DNA of 64,000 nt from Pleurodeles waltl. Its lineage: Eukaryota > Chordata > Amphibia > Caudata > Salamandridae. A model generated the notes under the pieces. It made no database searches and was not told where the DNA came from. It was given only the letters and a program-made list of their open reading frames with translations. How positions within the stretch are numbered: the stretch's first letter is position 1; the number at the start of each line of letters is the position of its first letter. Positions 55,736-64,000 of the stretch are shown in pieces. The DNA is taken from assembly GCF_031143425.1 (NCBI RefSeq), contig NC_090446.1:656415717-656479716 (forward strand), read 5' to 3'. The position numbers and the translations under genes were made by a program.

Positions 55736-57055
55736 TAATGCAGTGCACTACACAACATGAATACTCCACTCTACTCTGCACCACTTCACACCACTGCACT
55801 CTAATCTGCACTGCTTCATGCCACTGCACTCTGCACCTGTCTGCTCTACATCACTGCGCCCTACGCCACTTCACACAACACCTCTTTACTCTATCCTGTA
55901 TCACTCTACTCTGTGCCAGTGCATTCTTTGGTACTCTACTCTACACCACTGAGCTATTCTCCCCTGATCTCTGTACTACTCAGGTCTGCTCTGAACAACT
56001 CCACTCTATGCCATTGTACTCTTCGCCACTCTGAAATACTGCCCTCTATGCCAATACACTTTACTCTGTAACACTCAAGTGTATGCCCCTGCACTCAATG
56101 TCAATCACTGCACTCTGTGCCACTGCACTCTACATCACTCCACTCTACGTCATTTCACTGTATTTTAATTAATCTACTGTCCCCCACTGCACTCTATGCC
56201 ACTCTACTCTACTTTGCACCACTCCACTATGTGCCTCTGAACTCTGTACCTCTCTACTCTTAACCACTTCACTCTATGCCAATGCACTCTATACAACTGC
56301 ACTATATGCCACTGAACTCTAGTCTGCATTACTTTACTCAGTGCCTCTGCTCTCTACACCACTCTTCTCCACACTACACCACTGCAATCTGACAATCTAC
56401 TCTGCAACACTGCACTGTGCCACTGAACTGTATGCCACTCTACTCTGCACTACTCCACTCTACACCACTGAAACCTCTGCCAGTTGAGTCTACTCTGCAC
56501 CACTGCCCTCTACATCACTCAAATCTATGCCACTCCACTCTACGCCACTTTACTCTACACCACTGCATGCTACACCACTCTACTCTTTGCCACTGCACTC
56601 TACACGACTGCAATCTACACCATTGCACTCTACTATAAGACACTGCACTGTACTCTACGTAACTCTACACCACACCAGTCCACTCTGCGTGAATCCACTC
56701 TACACCACTCCTCTTTGCACCACTACACTCTACTATGCACCACTGCACTCTATTTTACACCACTCTAATCTTCGCCAGTGCATTCAATGATGCTGCATTA
56801 TATGCCACTAAATTCAATGCCACCGCATTCAATGCTACTGCACTCTACGACACTATGCTCTGCAACACTCTACGCTAATCCACTGTGCACTAGTCCACTC
56901 TACTCTTTGCCACTCAGGAATATGCCACTCTACCTGTCTACACACTATGCCACACCAATACACAACACTCTCTGCCCTCCTCTCTACAACAGTCTACTAC
57001 ACTCTTCGCCGTTCCACTTTACAACACTCCACGCCACTCTCCTCTATGCCACTAA
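55736..57055. repeat. Degenerate CACTCTAC-type minisatellite, 1.3 kb
   Basis: About 1.3 kb of words such as CACTCTACTCTGCACCACTG and CACTCTATGC with an irregular basic period of 9-15 bp. Units are highly variable. The His/Leu/Tyr-rich frames across it are caused by the repeat. Confidence 0.92.
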
Positions 57056-57419
57056 CTTTTAGCCATGATGAACGTCAGCCATGCTGGTGAACAACATGGC
57101 TAAAACACATTGGCAAAGCCAATAGCTCTAACATAGACGAGAACTATTTGCTTTGCTAATGCATGGTTCTAATTACAGCCTCTATGAAATATAGGATGCA
57201 TCACTTCTGGTCAGAATCAAGTCCTGCACCTGCAGTGCTCACTATCTTGGATGGTGTGGGTGCCAGTAGTCTTACTGTGCTAAACTACAGATTTACAATG
57301 GTTATGAATTACAGGTAAATGGTCCTCATCTGTAGCTTGGACCTTTAAATATGAAGGGGAGAGAGGGTTAATAGCATTATTACCCATTCCTGCTGGAATG
57401 ACCATTAATTTGTTCTCAT
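57056..57419. other. Unassigned sequence
   Basis: A short palindrome TTTTAGCCATG...CATGGCTAAAA lies at 57057-57107. Nothing else recognised. Confidence 0.4.
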
Positions 57420-57639
57420 AATAGAATGCTCAGATGAGCTAAGCTATATGGCCTGGTACCACAGAGGCCTCCCTCCCCAGTCCCACAGTCAGCCATCTCC
57501 AACATCCCCCTGTTTCTCAATAGGCAATAATACACACATCTTTGGGTTAGAGGTCGTAAACCCCGGCCGTACTGTTGACAAACAAAGCATTTACCACAAA
57601 ATCAGTCATCATTCCAATATTATACACAGTAACCTTTAA

Positions 57640-57650
57640 TATTTACAGCT
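57640..57650 (-). terminator. Putative polyadenylation signal of the YR/SGNH element
   Basis: Minus strand AAATAAAGCTG about 540 bp after the SGNH stop codon. It is the only good signal in a plausible 3' untranslated region. Confidence 0.4.
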
Positions 57651-58182
57651 TTATTTACATGTGCAAATGTCTAGCCTTAACAGAGGTGCTAATACATCTT
57701 GTTACCTAACACTATCCAAACATGTTCCTGAGTATCATAATTCAGTAGCTGCAAATGAGATCATGACTGGTCCCAATGGTGTCTCCTGATCCTGGATCCA
57801 CCCCTCTGCCAATCCCTCCTTATGGGAGGAGCCTATCCCCACAACCCCTCCTGGTGCACACTTTGTGTAGGAGGCCTGCCTGCCCACCAGGATACCTACC
57901 TTGGGCACACCCTACACCCCTCAATCCTTTCCCCAAGGTTCCATGCTATCTTTGTGCCCACTTCACATGCACAGTTTGGCCATAAAGGCCAGATGCCAGT
58001 GATCACTCGCAACCCCAGCCCCCTGGATGTTCGATTTGATTCCCTGCCAGCACCCTTTGAAGGCCTGTGACAAAAGCTGTCATGCCTAAGTAAGGTAAGG
58101 TAAACCAAATTGCCCCACCAATCATATTCTCACTCTGCCATGGGCCAGTATAGTTACCCTACTATCACCCCACCTAATCATT

Positions 58183-58690
58183 GAGGGTGGTGTACCAACC
58201 AGGCCAACAAGTTCTACAGGAACATCTTCTCAATCCTCCACTGGTGCACCCCATCCTGTAAGAAGAAACGCTTGTCCTTTATGTACAGCTTGCCAATCTT
58301 ATTGTTTATGATCTTCACCAACTTGGCTCTCCAATTCACCACTCCTCCACTGCAACCTAGGGAAGATTATCGACCAAGCTAGCACATCCTTAGGAAATCT
58401 CTTTGCTTACCAACCGATTTCAGAGATCACTAGTTTAAATAGGAGTCAATGGCCAATATGAACCATGCCATTGCCACCTAGATACAGAATGATGATGCCA
58501 GGGGACATGTACCCTCTAGGCAGCTTTGTCTCCAGCACAGCCCTCAGTTGTGCAAGCTGCAAACCTCCACAAGCATAGAAGGTGAGGCATTACCCTGCCC
58601 CAGGATGTAAAAACTCCTCTCAAATACAGCGCCCCTGCTCACCGCACATAAGAGTGGCTGATGATCCAAACATCTGATCTTGATCACCCC
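58183..58690 (-). pseudogene. SGNH/GDSL-type hydrolase domain of the YR element
   Basis: Three blocks of the SGNH fold are readable in order. Block I: SDVWIISHSYVR at about 58683-58648, with the nucleophile Ser codon at 58653-58651; the usual Gly of GHS is Ser here. Middle block: PGIIILYLGGNGM at about 58500-58469, where a GGND-type Asn is kept but the following Asp is Gly. Final block: FFLQDGVHQW at about 58264-58241, with the Asp and His of the catalytic dyad. Between them DVLAWSIIFPRLQWRSGE matches the family's strand before the last block. A stop follows block I, and others or frameshifts lie further on. The stop near 58183 fits the natural end. Known role: esterase/lipase-like fold in retroelements, function unclear. 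Confidence 0.65.
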
Positions 58691-58749
58691 TGTGTGAACC
58701 AGAGCTGCCAGGACTTTCATCCAACCACTCAGCTTTCTGCACACAATGT

Positions 58750-58808
58750 CTACATTAGGAGAAATAGAACAGTAGGAGAAAGAAACAGGAATCAGGCAGA
58801 GCACTTAC
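58750..58808 (-). other. Intron-like gap between recombinase and hydrolase
   Basis: Minus strand donor GAATATGTT|GTAAGTGC. The acceptor follows a pyrimidine-rich tract ending CTCCTAATGTAG|ACATTG. Length 59 bp, short for a vertebrate intron. Read-through meets stops. It would link the two domains if real. Confidence 0.4.
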
Positions 58809-59430
58809 AACATATTCAATCTCACATAGCACTTGTATGATCCTCTGTACTGCCACACCTGAGAACCCTTTTGCTACCGCCCTAGTGACCACCCCAATTC
58901 TAAAGGAGAGAGTTCCAAATTCAAATGAGTCAAACCCCACTGTCCTCAGAGCCCCGTTCAGTACTCTGGTAAACTGGTATCTGCTCAGAGGAAGGCCATC
59001 AGCATGAACCAGTTTGCGCCCCCAACACCCTGCAGCCGGTGAATCATGAACACCTCCAAGTTATGGACTTGGCAGCACTCATTACCGAGGGCCCTATGCA
59101 ATAGGATGTGGTCACCCCTACTGCTGTGGTCCACCTTGGAACTGGGGATATTAATCGCCAGAGACCAAGACCTATCCAACCACTGAATATCCGCCAACTG
59201 AAACCCCCCCACCACAGTGTCCTTCTTGTTTTTGGCCACCAACTCACTCAGTTTAAGGGCTCCAATGAAGACAAAGGTAAATGTTACCCTAAATAGGATG
59301 ACCTCCTTGGGGAGCTACATATGCCTCTCAGGGACTCCAGAATTGTGGGCACTTTGACTGCATCAATAGAGCACCTAGAATCCAATCTATTTCCTTCCAG
59401 CCGCTGCCAACCTTCAAGGTTCTCCTCTCT
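58809..59430 (-). pseudogene. Tyrosine recombinase of the YR element, catalytic residues altered
   Basis: N-terminal helices with VPTILESLRG lead to box I, FIGALKLSELVAKNKKD (59270-59225). The family's catalytic Arg (GALRxxEL) is Lys here. Then FQLADIQWLD and INIPSSKVDHSSRGD cover the beta-strand region with the conserved Lys. After a frameshift near 59010 come LVHADGLPLSRYQFTRVL and box II, FGTLSFRIGVVTRA (58916-58880). The usual HSFRIG has Leu instead of His, with the box II Arg kept. A Tyr in EIEYV (about 58812) sits where the nucleophile is expected. At least two frameshifts and changed active-site residues mean it is inactive. The recombinase would integrate circular element DNA without a target duplication. 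Confidence 0.75.
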
Positions 59431-59439
59431 TAGAAAGAC

Positions 59440-59442
59440 TTA
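59440..59442. other. TTA target site at Harbinger left end
   Basis: TTA directly precedes GGGCCAGATGTCTGAAGG, consistent with TWA target choice. The matching copy on the right would lie beyond the window. Confidence 0.5.
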
Positions 59443-59459
59443 GGGCCAGATGTCTGAAG

Positions 59460-59690
59460 GTTCTCAATTGCGAATCCAAATATCAATTTTTACCGAATTT
59501 CTATTTGGAATTCGCAAAATGCAATGTAACAAGGCAATCGCAGAATTTTTAGCGATTACCAAATATTCGCAGTCGCAAATAGCGAGTACCAAATAGCGTT
59601 TCACTAAAATAGCGATTCCGTATTTGGAAATCACAAATTGTGATTTTTGGTTTCTGGAGCAGTATAATGACATCATAACCAGGAAGTGAG
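59460..59690. repeat. Left subterminal repeat zone
   Basis: Multiple CGCAAAT/ATTCGC and AGCGATT words (for example GCGATTACCAAATATTCGC, GTCGCAAATAGCGAG). These are candidate binding sites for the Myb-like protein (inference). Confidence 0.6.
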
Positions 59691-59800
59691 TAAGTGTATG
59701 TTATTTCCAGAAGCCATTAGTTCCAGAAGCCACAGGAGCAGGCAGATAGACACATCATAGCAGGAGACTCAGGAGATGGAGCCAGGACCAGGAGAACACA

Positions 59801-61326
59801 ATGGCCACTGATGGAAATGGCAAGGACACAGGAGGGAGAAAAAGAAAACTGAAATTTAGTGAGCAGGAATTGGAGGTGCTCACAGAAGAGGGGGTCAGGA
59901 ACCATGACCAGTTATTTGGGAAGAACTCACTACATGTCCCAGAAAGTGAGAAAAGGAAACTGAGGACTGACATCCAGACCAAAATCAGCACAGTGGGTGT
60001 TGGGCAGCATACAACTGAGGAGATACGCAAGTGCTGGTATGACTTACGATCATGTGCCAAGGAGAGGGTAGCAAGCAGGCTGAAAGAAGCAAGGAGCCCT
60101 GGTGGTGGACCATCCACCCAGACACCGTCCACCCCCCTCGGAAGACAGGGTGGAGTCAACACTGCTGCATGAAGCAGTAGGTGGTGTCACTGACATTGAC
60201 AACTCAGGCACACCGGGCACCAGTAAAGGTAAGGGCAGTAATGATTTGAATCACCATATGTGCATGTATAAATGTGCCTTAGAAAATAGCAATGTCACCA
60301 TTTAATATGAGAAACAGCCCATGCCATATTTTCCATTCAACATAACAATGCCTAATGGGAGTGGAAGTTCATACCCCAAAAGTGCATCTACTACATAAAT
60401 AGCAGTATTGTGTAAAACCAAACAGAGAGACAACACAACAGACAATCAGAGACACTATGCCAGAGAAAATGTTTAATACAAACATAACTGTGCAAAACGA
60501 AGATCATGAATGATATGCTGCACATTGTTGTTGCAGATGTTCCTGCACCTGATGCAGCAGAAACTGAAACATGGGGAATAATGAAAGGCAGCCACAGTCT
60601 GATACCAGCATCATTGAGTCCATCATACCAGCATCACCCAGACGCAGGGCAAGAGTGGAACCACTCCCTGATTTTACGCAGGACTCAGATGAATTACAAG
60701 AAGATGTACACACACCACCTTCAGATGGTAGATGCACCCACAGACAGCAGACCCTGTATCTGCACCACTATACTCCCCTCAGGAGGTGACAGAGTACAGA
60801 GGAAGGTGAGGGCCCATCCTTGTTTGGTGGTCATGAGCCATCCATATTGATGGTGCAGCACCTAAAACGTAAACACATGAGATCAATGCGCAGGCAGTTG
60901 TGTTTATCAAGCACAACATGTGCAAGCTGCATGAGGGACAGCAAGCTACAGCAGAACACCTAAGGGAGATGACATATGCCATTACGGAACTCTGCACTGT
61001 AATGCAGCAGGAGCATGTCACCCACCGTAGGCGCCATCACCAATTGATGGGTAGTATGGATGGTTTTGGCTCACTAATACAACTGCTTGCTGTCACGACG
61101 TGCTCTAGGCATGCAAGTAGAAATGACACATTGCAGTCGGGACGTTGCACAAGGATTGGTGCAAGTCACCAATGTATTGGAGACAATGCAGACAGCCCAG
61201 AGTGATGTAAATAGTGATCTAGGTGGTGGGGATAGTGAGGAGCTCTCTAGCCTCAGCAGTGTCATAGCCCTTGTAATGGATCTTAGGCTTTGTAGTTCCA
61301 GACACAGTACTGTCTCAGAACCTTAA
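59801..61326 (+). pseudogene. Myb/SANT-like gene of the second Harbinger element
   Basis: ATG 59801 opens a frame with a basic start (GGRKRKLKFSEQELEVLTEE), a middle helix (ESEKRKLRTDIQTKI) and the third-helix signature EEIRKCWYDLRSCAKERVA, the Myb/SANT-like fold of Harbinger accessory proteins. A frameshift near 60140 moves coding to LLHEAVGGVTDIDNSG, which ends at a GTAAGG donor (about 60226). An acceptor TTGTTGCAG precedes DVPAPDAAETE at 60536. The continuation is frameshifted (IIESIIPASPRRRARVEPL in one frame). It ends in a helical region (NMCKLHEGQQATAEHLREM, 60915-60970) and an Asp/Ser-rich tail near 61260. It would bind the AT-rich ends and aid the transposase. At least three shifts make it a pseudogene. 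Confidence 0.7.
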
Positions 61327-61967
61327 ACAAGATGTGCAGTTGAGCTCACTGAGCATTCTAGCAGAGTGCGTGGAAGTAAAAAGTAATGTGGAGATGTTCA
61401 GGGTCTTGCATATTTTATCGCAATGCATTGATACTATGGTGTTAATAGTATGACACTGTAATTGAGTACTGATTGTGTTTTTGGAATACGTATGTCCTAT
61501 GCCCACATAATTGTCCTGAAGTTAAGGGAATAAATGTGATACCTGTAGTAAAAAAGAAACAAGACGTGGTGTTGTCATTACTTACATCAGAAATAGTTGC
61601 GCGTAATCTGAGCATGTCTTTGCCTACCGTCTGCTACTCTGGTTTGGTCTGCTGGGTGAAGGGGTGGCAAGGATATCATCATCCTCATCAGAGTCCATCT
61701 TTATGGGTTCCACCCGTATGCCTCTTATTGTAGCAATGTTATACAACATTGCACATGTGGCCACAATCTTGCAGGAGGTTTCTGGACTGCATTGGAGTGC
61801 GCCCCTACTTCTATGCAGGCACCGGAAGTGACTCTTCAGCAGTCCAAAGGTCCTCTCAATCACACTTTGTGTCCTCCTATGTGCTGCATTGCAGTGCTGT
61901 TCACTTGGCATGGCAGGATTGAGGTACGGTGTCAGGATGAAGGACCGCACTGCATATGCACCGTCTC

Positions 61968-62049
61968 CTACAATGATAGGAGTGTGATATTAGTTATTGT
62001 TATTTGTGACATCACATACGATATGCAGCATTGTTCTCTGTTACATTAC
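61968..62049 (-). other. Short intron in the second Harbinger transposase
   Basis: Minus strand donor CTTG|GTAATG, acceptor TCATTGTAG|GAGACGG. Splicing 82 bp joins GYLL to GDGAY in frame, phase 1, just before the second catalytic Asp. Its position and phase equal those of the intron at 11544-11618. Confidence 0.7.
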
Positions 62050-62347
62050 CAAGTAAGTATCCTTCGCCAAACTCCCCAGCAAGAAGTCTTGTGTACATTC
62101 CACTGTGCCTAAAGATGTATGAATCATGTGTGCTACCAAGGTATCTGGCCACTAAATCAGTGATAATGTGGGAGGTATTGCAAATGACTTGGATGATCAT
62201 TGAATGGCTATTGTTTTGATTCCTGTAGATATACTGTGTTGCAGATGGTGGACAGATTGCCACATGTGTCACATCAATGCAGCCAATGACGAGGAAATTG
62301 GGCTACCTGGTAGAAAGTAAATTTAGTTAGCTACAAATCCTGTTGGA

Positions 62348-63347
62348 TGTTGGGGAATTTTATGTGAGAATGCATTAAAGAAGCATTGGAGCGCTCTCTG
62401 AGACACACCTCCATCTGCTGCTATAACCCCCTGATAGCTTTGTAGTGTAGCCATTTTTAATATAGCTTTATGCACGTTAGGTTAACATGTTAGGCCTCTG
62501 TGCACTTTGCCCTAGATACATTTTATTCAGCCTTGCACTGTTATTTTACAATAACCAGTTTTACGGTCTTGTTTTATTTATTTCTATCACACTGTTTAGC
62601 TTAGTTCAACACTGTGTTCTCAAACAATGCATTCTTGCTCACCCTGTGCTTCAGTCAAGGCTATAGTCTGGTACATTGCCGGTACATGTGGTAGAAGTTT
62701 AGTCTCTAGTGTTCGTAGACGATACGCATCCTTACGTAGGGACATTTTCTCAGAACATCTGTGTGTTAGTTATAAAATCACTTTCTAGTCCTAGTACAGA
62801 TCGGAGGGAGATTCCGACCAGGAACCTACAACTAGATGCTGACTGCCCCGTTGCAGATGCTGATGCAGCTTACAGGCCTTTGCTCAGGTATGAGGGTTGA
62901 TGTCCTCCCAGGGGAACCTGAAAGGCAGGCTTAGAGCTTCACATGCTGTGCTCATAATATAACTTAGAGAGAACTTAATATAGTTGCACCATGATAGCTT
63001 TATTCTTGTGCTTCACTCTCATTGTTACTATTTTAATCCTACTGTGTTGTTTCGTTCTGGTTATTGCAGCTCACGCCTTACTATATAAAATGCAGTTGTT
63101 TTATTAAACCAATCTTTAAAACTTAAACTGCCTTTGTCATTTTTATATGAGACCGTACTGTGTATTAGAGCACCGGTTGTGACCTGAGTGACCACGACTT
63201 CCCTGGGAAGTACTAAGATGTCATGCACGCGGCTGCCCAATTGTCTCTTCCCTTCAGGAGCGATAAGGCACTGCTAGTTAGCCGGAGCATAACCCGGATT
63301 TGGGGTGACAAGGGTCCTTCACTGTGGATCAGACTGAGTCCCCCACA
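62348..63347 (+). mobile_element. Probable solo LTR inserted in the Harbinger transposase
   Basis: Candidate ends are TGTTGGGG and CCCCCACA, near-perfect short inverted ends starting TG and ending CA, about 1.0 kb apart. A TATATAAAATG box at about 63081 and a TTATTAAACC polyadenylation-like motif at about 63103 fit LTR layout. No target duplication was found, so the limits are approximate. No coding sequence. Confidence 0.5.
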
Positions 63348-63764
63348 CTGCGAACGATCTTGCCGCCCAAAAATTCAGTAGTCTCATTAGGATAATGAGA
63401 GCCTACGCGACAGCTTCCTGAGGCTAGGAGGTGCAGGGAGCATAATACCTGCACAAGAGTGGGTATGGAATTGGTTCTCTGTGTGTCTTGCTGCATTTGG
63501 GGTTGTAAATCTGCTATTAAGTCCAGTATCATGGCAAAGTTCAACCTGTACTTGTCAAATATTTCCTCCTCTGTCTGATCAAAGATAAAGTAATGCGCAC
63601 TCAGAAAATGTGCTCCTGTCTTCTCCTTCTCCCTCTCCTCAGACCTGCCAGGATCCTCATCCTCCTCGCCATGACATAGCGTACAGCCATTGTTAAAAAA
63701 AGGGCTGATACATTCTGGGCCTCTCTTTATAAGTTGCACCTGTTTACCACCTGATTTCATTTCG

Positions 63765-64000
63765 TGATAAATTGCACATGCAAAATCCCCATTTTGCGAC
63801 TAATCACAATTTGCGACTGCTTCATACATTGAATTTTCTATTTGTTATTTGCAAATCGCAATTTGGGATTAGCAAAATGTAGTTGGATTTTTAGGGAATT
63901 GCTACTTTAGCGATTCCTTAAAAATACACTGAGAATGCCTTTCATACATTGTAGAAGGATGTTTTGCACTTGCAAATGTTGGAATTTTGCGATTCACACC
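63765..64000. repeat. Right subterminal repeat zone of the second Harbinger element
   Basis: GCGACTAATCACAATTTGCGAC, AAATCGCAATTTGGG and TTTAGCGATTCC words mirror those at 59460-59690. The terminal motif lies past the window end. Confidence 0.55.

Larger units (their letters stand above)
57420..59442 (-). mobile_element. 3' half of a tyrosine-recombinase (DIRS/Ngaro- or Crypton-like) element
   Basis: On the minus strand a tyrosine recombinase (59430-58809) is followed, after a short intron-like gap, by an SGNH hydrolase (about 58690-58183). A 3' untranslated region with an AATAAAG signal near 57645 follows. Tyrosine-recombinase retrotransposons of the Ngaro group are known to carry SGNH hydrolase genes downstream, which favours that group. 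No reverse transcriptase is present here, because the upstream part is cut off by the Harbinger element that starts at 59443. The exact 3' end is uncertain. Confidence 0.65.
61624..63760 (-). pseudogene. HARBI1-like DDE transposase of the second Harbinger element, interrupted
   Basis: Read from 63760: DQTEEEIFDKYRLNFAMILDLI and VLCSLHLLASGS form the N-terminal part, lost at about 63410. The gene resumes at 62306 with NFLVIGCIDVTHVAI (first catalytic Asp) and YRNQNNSHSMIIQVI. The second Asp is in GDGAY (codon 61963-61965) after an 82-bp intron. The Glu is in SVIERTFGLLKSHFRC (codon 61855-61857). The C-terminus is acidic (DSDEDDD). All three acidic residues are kept. The 1.1-kb gap 62307-63410 contains LTR-like sequence and removes the linker between N-terminal helices and catalytic core. 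An acceptor-like TTTCTACCAG at 62307-62316 suggests there was also an intron at that point. Confidence 0.75.
59443..64000. mobile_element. Second PIF/Harbinger element, right end outside the window
   Basis: Left end GGGCCAGATGTCTG, then an AT-rich subterminal zone. A Myb-like gene (+) and a DDE transposase (-) are convergently arranged. At 63765-64000 an inverted AT-rich subterminal zone with the same GCGATT/AATCGC words reappears. The element differs from the one at 8585-17309 in its AT-rich rather than GC-rich ends, so it is another family. It interrupts the YR element at 57420-59442 and is itself interrupted in the transposase by LTR-like sequence. Confidence 0.75.

Noticed and set aside
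56417..57062. His/Leu/Tyr-rich repeat proteins
   Set aside because: Frames across the CACTCTAC minisatellite; no conservation of a codon frame between units.

Overview
This window looks like non-genic chromosome from a giant vertebrate genome, most likely a salamander and probably a newt. The evidence is 64 kb with no recognisable host gene and stacked, nested mobile elements of classes that are abundant in salamanders. These include PIF/Harbinger DNA transposons with separate Myb-like genes, a Ty3/gypsy-type LTR retrotransposon, a tyrosine-recombinase element with an SGNH hydrolase, and an L2/CR1-group LINE. The organism assignment is inference. Prokaryotic features (operons, ribosome binding sites, CRISPR) are absent, and I found no tRNA or rRNA gene by eye.

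Layout. 1-8.6 kb: hairpin-rich MITEs, a clean 629-bp Harbinger-type MITE with TAA target duplications (831-1459), and eroded coding remnants on both strands. 8.6-17.3 kb: a large PIF/Harbinger element carrying a Myb-like gene (+), a DDE transposase (-) and a second Myb-like gene (+), then three different tandem arrays and a GC-rich right arm. 17.3-30.2 kb: mostly unassigned sequence with one MITE, a long eroded repeat, and a 5'-incomplete LTR (26665-28034) of the same family as the gypsy element further right. 30.7-32.6 kb: a 5'-truncated LINE whose reverse-transcriptase frame is still open for 588 codons (- strand). 33-40.6 kb: AT microsatellites, a 68-bp minisatellite, inverted repeat copies and foldbacks. 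40.8-54.8 kb: an array of about 320-bp repeats, direct on the left and inverted on the right. It is split by the gypsy element (43048-51018, with a 5-bp target duplication) and by a solo LTR (51648-52672). 55.7-57.1 kb: a degenerate CACTCTAC-type minisatellite. 57.4-59.4 kb (-): the 3' half of a tyrosine-recombinase element with an SGNH hydrolase domain. 59.4-64 kb: a third PIF/Harbinger element that cuts the YR element at a TTA, and is itself interrupted by LTR-like sequence and by the window edge.

How the parts relate. In both Harbinger elements the transposase and Myb-like genes are on opposite strands. In this superfamily the DDE nuclease (HARBI1-like) and the Myb/SANT protein act together, the latter binding DNA and helping nuclear entry. 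Both transposase genes here carry a short intron at the same codon position and phase, just before the second catalytic aspartate. The gypsy element has its integrase upstream of reverse transcriptase, the reverse of the usual Ty3/gypsy order and the hallmark of the Gmr1-like group. Nearly every element reading frame has frameshifts, stops or deletions. The best preserved frames are the LINE reverse transcriptase and the first Myb-like gene.

Limits: boundaries were read by eye. Family names rest on motifs and ends seen in the sequence; no database search was possible.
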